Below, in pieces: positions 16,606-24,213 of a DNA stretch of 40,205 nt. The position numbers were made by a program, and so were the translations under genes. The stretch is from positions 1-40,205 of the forward strand of contig JAGVMN010000061.1 of the NCBI GenBank assembly GCA_020053795.1, given 5' to 3'. The stretch's first letter is position 1. The number at the start of each line of letters is the position of its first letter. A model generated the notes under the pieces. It did not search any database. It was not told where the DNA came from and saw nothing but the letters and a program-made list of their open reading frames with translations. This DNA comes from Bacteroidia bacterium. GTDB taxonomy: Bacteria > Bacteroidota > Bacteroidia > NS11-12g > UBA9320.

Positions 16606-17659
16606 TTATTTTTAAGCTCCAGATTTCTACCCTTTTATTCATATCGCCCTGTGTTTCATTTACCGGAACCGGAAAGATCATTTTAGAATTACTCATCCCT
16701 CTGTATGACAGTCTTTTCCGATCTATCCCATTGCTCACAAGGTAGTCATAAACGGCTTTCGCTCTGCGGTGAGAAAGATGGATGTTATATTCCTTTTGGA
16801 TATTATTAGAAATCAAATTAGAAGGGAAATTCATGTGACCCTGAATCTCTATTAGCATTTGTTCATTCTCCCTGAGAGTTTGAAGAAGATTTTCCAAATC
16901 AGGGTATGATTCAGGTTTAAGAATATGGGTGTCGGTATAGAAGTATATATTTTTTAAAATTATCTTCTCTACGACCTCTACCGGATTCAATTTTATTTCC
17001 AGACGAATAGTATCACTCACACTGCCCGCTATTTCATCAGCTGTCAATGTAATATGGGCATTCAAAAAACCTGAATGGATAAAAGTAAGAAAAAGGTCAT
17101 CTGTGCCTGCCCCCTTCAACCTAAAGAAACCCTTTTCACTCGTCTTTTTGGATAGCTGGTTATGGCCATTTTGCGACAGATAATCCGCTGATATTCTTTC
17201 GTTTGTTTTTGCATTATAAACAAAACCCTGTATAACTTTCTTCCTTTTGACCTGAGCTTCGCTAAAGTGACGTTCGTAATACAGCATTATGTCCACCCTC
17301 CGATTAAACTTATTCTCATTGGAAACAGGTTTAGATTCCCCTAATGCTTCGATATAAATCATACTTTTCCTGACCCCTTGAGAAAGCAAAAAATTAGCCG
17401 TATTCTTTGCCCGCCTATCCGACAAATCAACGTTATAAGTGTCACTTGCGTTTTGATCTGCGTTTCCGTAAATTTTTATTTGCTTGATATTGGTTGTACC
17501 AACAGCTAAGATTCCAGTGCGGATTATATCCTTTGAATCAGGACCCAAATCATCAACATCGGTTTTGAAATAAATTGTTATGTCTTTTTGCCATAAACGT
17601 TGGCCAGACGTTGGCAGAAAATAAATCAGAGACAGAACAATTGCGACTAAAATTTTCAA
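16598..17659 (-). CDS. Exported protein with two OmpA-like domains
   Basis: The start is best at TTG 17659, giving the signal peptide MKILVAIVLSLIYFLPTSGQ; an upstream in-frame TTG at 17680 is possible and no ATG fits. The first OmpA-like domain (roughly residues 22-130) has GNADQNASDTYNVDLSDRRAKNTANFLLSQGV and ESKPVSNENKFNRRVDI. A carboxypeptidase-regulatory-like linker follows (QGFVYNAKTNERIS...). The second OmpA domain, at the C-terminus, has EIQGHMNFPS, LSHRRAKAVYDYLVSNGI and NKRVEIWSL. Two peptidoglycan-binding-type modules in one chain are unusual. The canonical Asp of the TD..G motif is kept only in the first domain (GNAD); the second reads GHMN, so only one may bind peptidoglycan. Convergent with the porin gene, 8-nt overlap. 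Confidence 0.83.
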   Translation of the reverse strand: MKILVAIVLSLIYFLPTSGQRLWQKDITIYFKTDVDDLGPDSKDIIRTGILAVGTTNIKQIKIYGNADQNASDTYNVDLSDRRAKNTANFLLSQGVRKSMIYIEALGESKPVSNENKFNRRVDIMLYYERHFSEAQVKRKKVIQGFVYNAKTNERISADYLSQNGHNQLSKKTSEKGFFRLKGAGTDDLFLTFIHSGFLNAHITLTADEIAGSVSDTIRLEIKLNPVEVVEKIILKNIYFYTDTHILKPESYPDLENLLQTLRENEQMLIEIQGHMNFPSNLISNNIQKEYNIHLSHRRAKAVYDYLVSNGIDRKRLSYRGMSNSKMIFPVPVNETQGDMNKRVEIWSLKIIS

Positions 17660-17762
17660 TGCAAATTCAATAATATGCAATGAGATAACGTAATAAATAA
17701 TGCGTTATTCAAAATCTCTTTCAAAATAACAATATTTAATTCTAACTTGCGAATTTCATTTC

Positions 17763-17789
17763 AAAAAAAAAGTCCCGTTGCCGGGACTT
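17763..17789 (-). terminator. Factor-independent terminator (minus strand)
   Basis: Arms CGGGACTT (17782-17789) and AAGTCCCG (17770-17777), read on the plus strand, form a perfect 8-bp stem with a 4-nt loop. On the minus strand the stem is followed by a run of T residues (positions 17771 down to 17763), so it stops leftward transcription. The nearest upstream annotated gene on that strand, ilvE, ends 555 nt away. Confidence 0.82.
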
Positions 17790-17886
17790 AAGATCAAAGA
17801 TAAAATACTAAACTACTACTTATGATGAAAATTTTTAACCATATATCTTCTTTACGAAGGGTTCATAGGCATATTTGTAATATTCG
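17763..17886 (-). ncRNA. Candidate small RNA ending at strong terminator
   Basis: A minus-strand transcript of about 120 nt is suggested by an exact TAGCTTTG box (17899-17892) about 5 nt before an inferred start near 17886, and the terminator at 17763-17789. No known RNA family is recognised. The TTG at -33 is not clear (the nearest is only 13 nt above the box). Alternatively the interval is the 3' end of an ilvE read-through transcript or encodes the micropeptide noted at 17835-17894. Confidence 0.35.
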
Positions 17887-17894
17887 TACCACAA
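17835..17894 (-). CDS. Possible 19-aa micropeptide
   Basis: From TTG at 17894 a minus-strand frame reads MWYEYYKYAYEPFVKKIYG then TAA, with tyrosine-rich, amphipathic text unlike random AT-rich DNA. An in-frame TGA lies 3 codons before the TTG, so it cannot be longer at the N-terminus. It could also be the decayed 3' end of a lost gene. Its start overlaps the candidate -7 box, so a peptide would need a promoter further upstream. Confidence 0.2.
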   Translation of the reverse strand: MWYEYYKYAYEPFVKKIYG

Positions 17895-17899
17895 AGCTA
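17892..17899 (-). promoter_or_regulatory. Candidate -7 box TAGCTTTG
   Basis: Read on the minus strand, TAGCTTTG is an exact match to the Bacteroidota TAnnTTTG box. It lies about 115 nt upstream of the terminator T-run, compatible with a short transcript. Confidence 0.35.
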
Positions 17900-18343
17900 T
17901 GAATCACTAATTCAACCATTTATGAATTTTGTTATGACCAATATTTCCCAATAACGGAATAATTTGTCTAATTATTAGAAAAATAACTCTCAGGATATGA
18001 TCAGGTAATCATTTGTTGGGGTATTGTACACTTATTAAAATTCACTTGGACCGGCTCTCATAATTTATTTTAAATTCTGTAAATACTTGAATATGTAGGG
18101 CTTGAAGTCATAAAAGTTCAAAGTTTCATGGAGAAGGAAAGTCTTATTGAAATTGCCAAGGCCATTGTATCTCAATCTATCAAGTATCTGAATATGTGTC
18201 GTTAGTGAATATTGCGGTTAAATTTATATCAACTTATCACTTGAGAATTTCATCAACCGAGAATTGTGAAATTCGTGATTTATTGTCATTTTTTTGTTCC
18301 ACATTTGGGAGGACAAAAAAATAACCAATTAAGATAAGAAGCA

Positions 18344-19393
18344 TTAAACCGGAACAACCCAGCCATGCGTATCCAGTGTATAACCTCTTTTTATTGAATC
18401 GAGTTTTTTCTTCAATATATTAGCCAAAGTGTCGCCCTCTACATTAAGTCGTATGTCTTCACCTTTATAGTGAAGATGTTCGATTGGAGCTACAGTAGCT
18501 GCCGTTCCTGTAGCAAATGCTTCTTTAAGCATACCTTTCTTGTTGGCCATCAAGAGTTCGCTTACTGCAAAAAGACGCTCTTCTACCTTTATTCCAAGAT
18601 CCTTTGCCAATTGAATGACCGAATCTCTTGTTATACCTTTTAGAATTGTTTCACTTAGTTGCGGGGTGATGAGTGTATCCCTGATCAATGCAAAAAAATT
18701 GGATGTTCCCAATTCTTCCAGATATTTATGTTCAAAGGCATCTGTCCAAAGAGATTGGTGGTATCCCATCTTTTGAGCCAAATGGCTTGCATACATAGCC
18801 GCCGCATAGTTGCCAGCGGTTTTAGCGTACCCAACCCCACCCGTTACCGCTCTAACATAATAATCTTCTATTTTTATTCTAAGAGGTTCACTGTAATAAG
18901 CATTCACCGGGCAACCATAAATAATAAAACTATACTTGGATGATGGTTTTACTCCAAGATAATCGTCGGTTGCATACATAAAGGGTCTTATGTATAACGA
19001 ATGATCTCCAATTGAAGGCACCCAATCTGAATCCAAGGCCAACCAGCTTTTTAGCCCGTCCATAAAAATATCTTTTGGAATTGTTGGCATACATATCCTC
19101 ACAGCAGATTTGTTGAGCCTGTTCCAGTTTTCTTCAGGTCGAAACAACAAAATATGACCATCAGATCTTTTGAAGGCCTTCATACCCTCAAAAATTGATT
19201 GGCCGTAATGCAATGCCGAAAGTGCAGGATTCAGAGTGAGTGGTCCATAAGGCTTAATTCTTGGATTCTTCCACTGACTATCTTCATAATCAACGATAAA
19301 CATGTGGTCCGCGAAAACATGACCAAAAACTATATTATCAAAATCGGTTTGACCTATTCTGGATTCAGTTGTTTTTTGGATGTCAATATGCAT
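18344..19393 (-). CDS. ilvE: Branched-chain amino acid aminotransferase
   Basis: A class IV, PLP-dependent aminotransferase that makes or breaks down Leu, Ile and Val by exchange with 2-oxoglutarate/glutamate. The 349-aa length fits the BCAT family. Visible motifs are ALHYGQSIFEGMKAF (residues 60-74), IRPFMYATDD, the PLP lysine K191 in GGVGYAKTAGNYAA, EELGTSNFFAL, and the late GITRDSV and EAFATGTAATVAPI cofactor-phosphate regions. The ATG at 19393 follows an AT-rich leader with a candidate promoter. No other branched-chain genes adjoin it, so it appears monocistronic. Confidence 0.95.
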   Translation of the reverse strand: MHIDIQKTTESRIGQTDFDNIVFGHVFADHMFIVDYEDSQWKNPRIKPYGPLTLNPALSALHYGQSIFEGMKAFKRSDGHILLFRPEENWNRLNKSAVRICMPTIPKDIFMDGLKSWLALDSDWVPSIGDHSLYIRPFMYATDDYLGVKPSSKYSFIIYGCPVNAYYSEPLRIKIEDYYVRAVTGGVGYAKTAGNYAAAMYASHLAQKMGYHQSLWTDAFEHKYLEELGTSNFFALIRDTLITPQLSETILKGITRDSVIQLAKDLGIKVEERLFAVSELLMANKKGMLKEAFATGTAATVAPIEHLHYKGEDIRLNVEGDTLANILKKKLDSIKRGYTLDTHGWVVPV

Positions 19394-19410
19394 TCGCTTT
19401 TTTGTTAATT

Positions 19411-19446
19411 TTGGCCAAATTAATATTAAATAACTTTAAGGAACAA
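19411..19446. promoter_or_regulatory. Divergent promoter region, ilvE and 166-aa gene
   Basis: Plus strand: TTG at 19411 and TAACTTTA at 19431-19438 (17-nt spacing), 15 nt before the ATG at 19454. Minus strand: TTG (19446-19444) and TAATTTGG (19421-19414), a near match to TAnnTTTG, 20 nt before ilvE. Both deviate by one base from the -7 consensus, so confidence is low. Confidence 0.3.
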
Positions 19447-19453
19447 ACGATTT

Positions 19454-19954
19454 ATGATCAATCAGATTTCATCTGAAACATTGTCTCTCTTTTATGACAA
19501 TAATCTCCTGTTTTTTGTTTCTTATCGAGATAAAAACAGGTCTGTTGCAAATGTCGCAGAACATAACTTTGAATATAAGAAAACGGAAATTTCAGCTAAG
19601 TTTACTGAAACGGTATTCGTCATTTCAAAAAAAACATCTGATTTATCCAACCCATCAACGCAAACCTTTTTTTCGAAATTCAAGGATTCCATTTCAAGAA
19701 ATAACAATAACTGTTCGATTCTTAGCAGCGAAGAGAATGAAGTAAGTATTTTTGAGCAATTAATTTCAGACAAAACAGTGAAATATATTATCTGTTGGGG
19801 AGTTGAAGACTGCCTTCAAATCAGACTTTTAAAATATAAGCCTTTAACCCAAAATGGTAAGTCAATCCTTTTAGTTGATTCTATGGAAGCCGTTGAAAAG
19901 GACAAAGACTTAAAAATGAAACTCTGGAAAACGGTTCAACAGATGTTTAAATAA
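19454..19954 (+). CDS. Hypothetical protein, possible Pol III psi-like
   Basis: 166 aa, cytoplasmic by appearance (no signal or membrane segment). The C-terminal third, KYIICWGVEDCLQIRLLKYKPL, then GKSILLVDSMEAVEKDKDLKMKLWKTVQQMF, has the shape of small Bacteroidota proteins that pair an I.WGV strand with a terminal K..LW..L...F helix, reminiscent of DNA polymerase III psi-type subunits. This is a weak resemblance, not a recognised family. It is divergent from ilvE and followed by 183 nt without a gene, so its context gives no clear role. Confidence 0.6.
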   Translation: MINQISSETLSLFYDNNLLFFVSYRDKNRSVANVAEHNFEYKKTEISAKFTETVFVISKKTSDLSNPSTQTFFSKFKDSISRNNNNCSILSSEENEVSIFEQLISDKTVKYIICWGVEDCLQIRLLKYKPLTQNGKSILLVDSMEAVEKDKDLKMKLWKTVQQMFK

Positions 19955-20137
19955 TGGCCTTTATTCATTTGTATTGTAGGAAAATTCCCAGTATTTTTTT
20001 GTCCGCTCATCGGAATGGGTTAGGTCAAATCTGGAGATTATATATTGCATTTTTCAGGTGAACGCTTATGGGACAGGCATCTAAAATTGAGGTATAAAAA
20101 TTGCAGTACCTATTGAACTACCAAGGAACATTTATTC

Positions 20138-20530
20138 ATGCATCATGTTGAGAGTGACAAGGCATTTCTTAGAGTATTGCTTGTCGACGACGAAGAAATT
20201 TACCGTGTCCTTTTTGGCGGGGTTTTAACCAATTTGGGTTGGGAATGTGTCACTGCAGTTAACGGACAGGAAGCGGTACAACTGGTCAACGAACAACATT
20301 TTGACCTCATTTTTATGGACATCCAAATGCCTGTGATGGACGGATTTGAAGCATTCACAAGAATCAGACTTTTTAATAACGAGGTACCTATTGTTGCTTT
20401 TACAGCTTTAGAAGGTGCCGACGTTGAAACAAAAGTGATTGATTACGGGATGACTGAATACCTGAAAAAACCAACCGGAATTTATCAAATCAGCGAAACG
20501 CTGAACAAGTATTCCCGAAAAATAGCCTGA
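20138..20530 (+). CDS. Single-domain response regulator (CheY-like)
   Basis: A 130-aa receiver domain with no output domain. The phosphorylation site is D61 in IFMDIQMPVMDG, with the acidic pair D17/D18 in LLVDDEE, the switch residue T89 in VAFTA, and K111 in YLKKP. It would take a phosphoryl group from a histidine kinase and act by protein contact, or pass it on in a phosphorelay. No kinase gene lies nearby. It converges on comB with 15 nt between stop codons. Confidence 0.93.
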   Translation: MHHVESDKAFLRVLLVDDEEIYRVLFGGVLTNLGWECVTAVNGQEAVQLVNEQHFDLIFMDIQMPVMDGFEAFTRIRLFNNEVPIVAFTALEGADVETKVIDYGMTEYLKKPTGIYQISETLNKYSRKIA

Positions 20531-20545
20531 TTTCCCGCTAAGAAC

Positions 20546-21268
20546 TTATGTTTTTTTGACGATCAATCTGTCTCCGACGAGTTCAGGAATAACTCTGGTC
20601 AGGTTCAGTTTGACGCAAAAAGGAGCGTCTCCTACTATTCCTAACCGATCAAACCGTTTTGAGTGAGAGGCCTTCTGTACATACTGTTCCAGATTGTCTT
20701 TCGCTATTTTGTAAATATCCTCGGCAGCCTCTGACGAATCATCTTCTATGGTATAATAATCTCTCAAACTTGCCACCAGAGCTCCGGCAAACAGGGTATC
20801 TTCCAGATTAAATTTTTCCTTCCAACCGGCACAAAAGATAAAAAGTGGCCACTGGGCGTTTGAAAGTTCTTCAATCAACGCATCCAGATTGAGAAATGAT
20901 CCAAGAAGAATTTTCTCGGCTCTTTCGTCTTTCGCCTTTTGAATACATTTAGTGCCATTGGTAGTAGTGAAAACAATTTCCTTTCCCTTAACATGTGCCG
21001 GCGTAAATGAAAAAGGAGAATTTCCGAAGGCAAAACCTTCCAACTGAATCCCGTTTCTTTCCGCAGCTACCGCAAACCCTTTTAGCCTGTACACCTCAGC
21101 TTCTTCAACTTCCTGAACAGGAATAATACTTTTGGCTCCGTTGTGCAGGGCAAAACACATGCTGGTTGTGGCCCTCAGAATATCAACCACCACCACACAA
21201 CTTCCTTTCATGTCATATAAATGGGCTATGGCAGGGGTGAGAATTACCTGCAAAGAAGGTTTGGTCAT
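20546..21268 (-). CDS. comB: 2-phosphosulfolactate phosphatase-family protein
   Basis: The 240-aa ComB-family phosphatase. Start chosen at ATG 21268 (MTKPSLQVILTPA), which gives the usual length; a longer frame to 21439 would run into the thiolase gene. Family features include VVVVDILRATTSMCFALHNGAKSIIPV near the N-terminus, AERNGIQLEGFAFGNSP, FTTTNGTKCI, FCAGWKEKFNLEDTLFAGAL and HSKRFDRLGIVGDAPFC. ComB hydrolyses 2-phospho-3-sulfolactate to sulfolactate with Mg2+ in coenzyme M synthesis. No other coenzyme M gene is here, so a link to sulfonolipid or sulfolactate metabolism is possible but unproven. Confidence 0.9.
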   Translation of the reverse strand: MTKPSLQVILTPAIAHLYDMKGSCVVVVDILRATTSMCFALHNGAKSIIPVQEVEEAEVYRLKGFAVAAERNGIQLEGFAFGNSPFSFTPAHVKGKEIVFTTTNGTKCIQKAKDERAEKILLGSFLNLDALIEELSNAQWPLFIFCAGWKEKFNLEDTLFAGALVASLRDYYTIEDDSSEAAEDIYKIAKDNLEQYVQKASHSKRFDRLGIVGDAPFCVKLNLTRVIPELVGDRLIVKKT

Positions 21269-21335
21269 GCGAGTGTGTTTTTTGTCAAGTGCAACTTGAT
21301 GGTTAAGTTTTATTTTTGCCACAAATCTAATTTTT

Positions 21336-22514
21336 ATGAAAGAAGTATTCATTGTTTCTGCCGTAAGAACTCCAATGGGAAGTTTCAACGGAATATTATC
21401 GGTTATTTCCGCTACCCGTTTGGGTGCTGTAGCCATCAAAGGGGCTTATGAGAAAATCGGTCTTAATTTAAGTGAAGTTCAGGAAGTATATATGGGCAAT
21501 GTTTTGCAGGCAGGTTTGGGTCAGGCCCCCGCCAGGCAGGCAGCCATTTTTGCAGGATTGAGCAATACTGTGCCTTGTACGACAGTCAATAAAGTTTGTG
21601 CCAGTGGTATGAAATCTATCATGCTGGCTGCACAGTCTATCATGTTGGGGATAAATGATGTTGTTGTGGCGGGTGGAATGGAAAATATGAGTCAGGTACC
21701 GCATTACCTGATGGGATCAAGGGTAGGGTACAAGTATGGTGATTTTACTGCTGTTGATGGTTTGGCTCATGATGGCTTGAAGGATGTTTACAACAATTTT
21801 ATGATGGGTGTTGCTTCGGACAAAACAGCCAAAGAGTATAATATTACCCGCGAAGAACAGGATGCCTTTGCCATCCAGTCATACAAACGATCGGCGTCTG
21901 CCTGGGCTGATGGGAGATTTGCCAACGAAATAGTTCCAGTTGCAGTGCCACAAAGAAAAGGCGATCCATTGATGGTTGCTGAAGACGAGGAATACAAAAA
22001 TGTTTTCTTTGACAAAATTACTTCCTTAAAACCTGCATTTACTCCCGACGGAACGGCTACTGCTGCCAATTCTTCGACCATGAATGATGGGGCCGCAGCC
22101 CTGATTTTGATGAGCAAAGAGAAAATGGAAGCCCTTGGTTTGAAACCTTTGGCGAAAATCAGGGGATTTGCCGATGCTGCCCATGAGCCTGAAAAATTTA
22201 CCACGGCCCCAGCCAAGGCTTTGCCCAAAGCCCTTAAACATGCTGGCTGCCAAATGAGTGAAGTGGATTATTTCGAACTGAACGAAGCATTTTCTTTGGT
22301 CGGCCTTGTAAACAACAAATTGTTGAACCTCGATGACAACAAAGTGAACGTGAACGGTGGAGCAGTTTCTCTGGGCCATCCGCTTGGAGCAAGTGGTGCC
22401 AGAATTATAGTTACCCTCATCAATGTGCTAAAACAAAACGGTGGCAAAATTGGAGCAGCCGGCATTTGCAATGGCGGCGGCGGAGCCAGTGCCATGGTTA
22501 TAGAAAGTGTCTGA
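21336..22514 (+). CDS. atoB: Acetyl-CoA C-acetyltransferase (thiolase)
   Basis: A 392-aa thiolase that interconverts two acetyl-CoA and acetoacetyl-CoA, or cleaves 3-ketoacyl-CoA. The acyl-enzyme cysteine is C88 in NKVCASGMKS; H348 lies in GGAVSLGHPLGASGARI; and the second cysteine C378 is in ICNGGGGASAMVIESV. It is divergent from comB with 67 nt between starts. No hydroxyacyl-CoA dehydrogenase or CoA-transferase gene is adjacent, so catabolic versus biosynthetic use cannot be told. The symbol follows the short-chain biosynthetic-type size and motifs. Confidence 0.92.
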   Translation: MKEVFIVSAVRTPMGSFNGILSVISATRLGAVAIKGAYEKIGLNLSEVQEVYMGNVLQAGLGQAPARQAAIFAGLSNTVPCTTVNKVCASGMKSIMLAAQSIMLGINDVVVAGGMENMSQVPHYLMGSRVGYKYGDFTAVDGLAHDGLKDVYNNFMMGVASDKTAKEYNITREEQDAFAIQSYKRSASAWADGRFANEIVPVAVPQRKGDPLMVAEDEEYKNVFFDKITSLKPAFTPDGTATAANSSTMNDGAAALILMSKEKMEALGLKPLAKIRGFADAAHEPEKFTTAPAKALPKALKHAGCQMSEVDYFELNEAFSLVGLVNNKLLNLDDNKVNVNGGAVSLGHPLGASGARIIVTLINVLKQNGGKIGAAGICNGGGGASAMVIESV

Positions 22515-22587
22515 CCATTCAATCCAAAGGCCGTTGAAACCCGACCAAACAAATAATAATAAGGGTCTTAAAAGAGTTATTGGTAAC

Positions 22588-23448
22588 ATGCGGTTTTCAA
22601 TCCTTCCGGTGTTCGTGCTTTTTAGCAGCCTTACGAGGGCAGAGAAAACCGATACGCTCAACTTCGATTCCATCCGCAACTTAGAATACCACCTGGAAGG
22701 ACTCAGCTACAACATCATTAATGGCGAAGACCAATCTACCCGCATCACCAGTTGTTTCTACTTTGTTCAAACGCTGAAAAAAGCCCTTCAAATTCCCAAT
22801 TCGTTTAATTATCCTTTCAGCAATCTCAAAACAGTTTCGATACTGAAACCCGATGACGAACGCTTCCGTATATTTACCTGGAACCTGCTTTTGGACAGCG
22901 GCCGCTACATGTATTTCGGGGCAATACAGATGAATCGGTCGGATAAACTCGAATTGTTTGGCTTGTACGACAGTTCCAAATTCAACCGAAACACAGAGTA
23001 CGAATCTTTCGACAACCGGCATTGGGTGGGGGCCTTGTATTATCAGATTCACGAATACAAATACAAGGGCAAAAAACATTATCTTCTTTTTGGTTGGGAT
23101 GGCGAAGACGAGTTCATCAATAAAAAGGTGATAGACGTGCTTTGGTTCGACGAGAACAACAACCCCAAATTCGGTGCTCCGGTTTTCGATTATGAAGGTG
23201 CCATTTTAAATCGTGTGGTTTTTAAGTTCTCTGAAAAAACGGCCATGTTAATGCGTTACGAGCCCAAAGGTGATATCATTGTTTTTGCCCATTTGGTACC
23301 TGTCAATCCTATGTTCAAAGGGAAATATGAACACTATGTGCCCGACGGCACCTACGACTATTTCAAGTTTCAAAAAGGTTTTTGGGTGAAACAGGATGCC
23401 CTGTTCAGCAAGAAAAAAGACTACAAAAAAGTGCGGCAGCCGGAGTGA
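22588..23448 (+). CDS. Exported hypothetical protein
   Basis: About 286 aa from ATG 22588, where a signal peptide MRFSILPVFVLFSSLTRA begins; an in-frame ATG at 22507 would overlap the thiolase stop and add 27 polar residues. The mature protein is rich in aromatic strands (RIFTWNLLLDSGRYMYFGAIQM, HYLLFGWDGEDEFINKKVIDVLWFDENN, PDGTYDYFKFQKGFWVKQDA), which suggests a secreted or periplasmic beta-structured protein. I do not recognise the family; it seems of the kind conserved within Bacteroidota only. It follows the thiolase by 73 nt on the same strand. Confidence 0.75.
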   Translation: MRFSILPVFVLFSSLTRAEKTDTLNFDSIRNLEYHLEGLSYNIINGEDQSTRITSCFYFVQTLKKALQIPNSFNYPFSNLKTVSILKPDDERFRIFTWNLLLDSGRYMYFGAIQMNRSDKLELFGLYDSSKFNRNTEYESFDNRHWVGALYYQIHEYKYKGKKHYLLFGWDGEDEFINKKVIDVLWFDENNNPKFGAPVFDYEGAILNRVVFKFSEKTAMLMRYEPKGDIIVFAHLVPVNPMFKGKYEHYVPDGTYDYFKFQKGFWVKQDALFSKKKDYKKVRQPE

Positions 23449-23475
23449 TTGAGGTTGCTGTATGGCGAGACAACC

Positions 23476-24213
23476 TCATCTGTTGACCAACCTTTCACAG
23501 GCAATGGCGGTTGCAATGGCCGCATTTAAACTTTCGGCGGCTCCGAGTCGGGTGATTTTTACTTTATAGTCACACAGTTCCTTGAGGCCCTCAGAAATGC
23601 CCTTCGACTCATTCCCGATCACTATTAGGCCTTTATAGGGTAGGGAGACTTCATTTAAATCCTGACCATCCATCACAAAAGCCAAGGCTGGCAATCCAAT
23701 CACGGTAATTACTTTTTTCAGATCGGTATAAACGACCGATACCCTGATAAAAGAACCCATGGTGGCACTCAGCACTTTGGGGTTGTAGAGGTCAACACAA
23801 TCTTCGGAGCAAAATATTTCTTTTATGCCATACCAGTCTGCAATGCGGATGATGGTTCCCAGATTTCCCGGATCGCGAATGCCGTCTAAAGCCAAAGCCC
23901 AGGTTCGGCCTTTGGCTGCTGCAAATGATTTTGTTTCCGGAATTTTGATTAGGGCAGCAATTCCGGGTGGAGTTGAAAGTGAAGATATTTTAGCGTAATT
24001 TTTTTCGGTTACTTCTTTGACGGAGATACCTGATGTCAGCGGTTTAATCTTTTCTGCCATGGCCGATGTGGCCAAAATATAGTCCAAAGTCATGGGGCTT
24101 TGCAGTAACTCGGCCACAACTTTTTCACCTTCCACCAGAAAATGGCCATATTTTTGACGAAATTTTTTCAACTTAAGTGATTGAAGGTGTTTAAGCTCAG
24201 CCGCAGAAATCAT
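23476..24213 (-). CDS. SpoU/TrmH-family RNA methyltransferase
   Basis: About 245 aa, starting at ATG 24213; an upstream TTG at 24222 is a poorer choice. A SpoU substrate-binding region (LKKFRQKYGHFLVEGEKVV, residues ~15-33) precedes the SPOUT fold: motif 1 ALDGIRDPGNLGTIIRIADWYGI, motif 2 LIVIGNESKGIS and motif 3 ESLNAAIATAI, which form the knotted SAM-binding site. Such enzymes 2'-O-methylate rRNA or tRNA; the target nucleotide is not inferable. Its 5' end overlaps the start of the divergent tamL reading frame by 33 nt. Confidence 0.9.
   Translation of the reverse strand: MISAAELKHLQSLKLKKFRQKYGHFLVEGEKVVAELLQSPMTLDYILATSAMAEKIKPLTSGISVKEVTEKNYAKISSLSTPPGIAALIKIPETKSFAAAKGRTWALALDGIRDPGNLGTIIRIADWYGIKEIFCSEDCVDLYNPKVLSATMGSFIRVSVVYTDLKKVITVIGLPALAFVMDGQDLNEVSLPYKGLIVIGNESKGISEGLKELCDYKVKITRLGAAESLNAAIATAIACERLVNR

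Larger units (their letters stand above)
17660..18343. other. Long gap with candidate small transcript
   Basis: No conventional gene was found. On the minus strand it contains a strong terminator (17763-17789), a possible -7 box (17892-17899) and a 19-codon open frame (17835-17894), each listed separately. From about 17900 to 18343 it is AT-rich with no recognisable gene or repeat. Confidence 0.5.

Noticed and set aside
21268-21439. N-terminal extension of ComB by 57 residues
   Set aside because: It would overlap the thiolase start; the extension has no family match and the ATG at 21268 gives the normal length.
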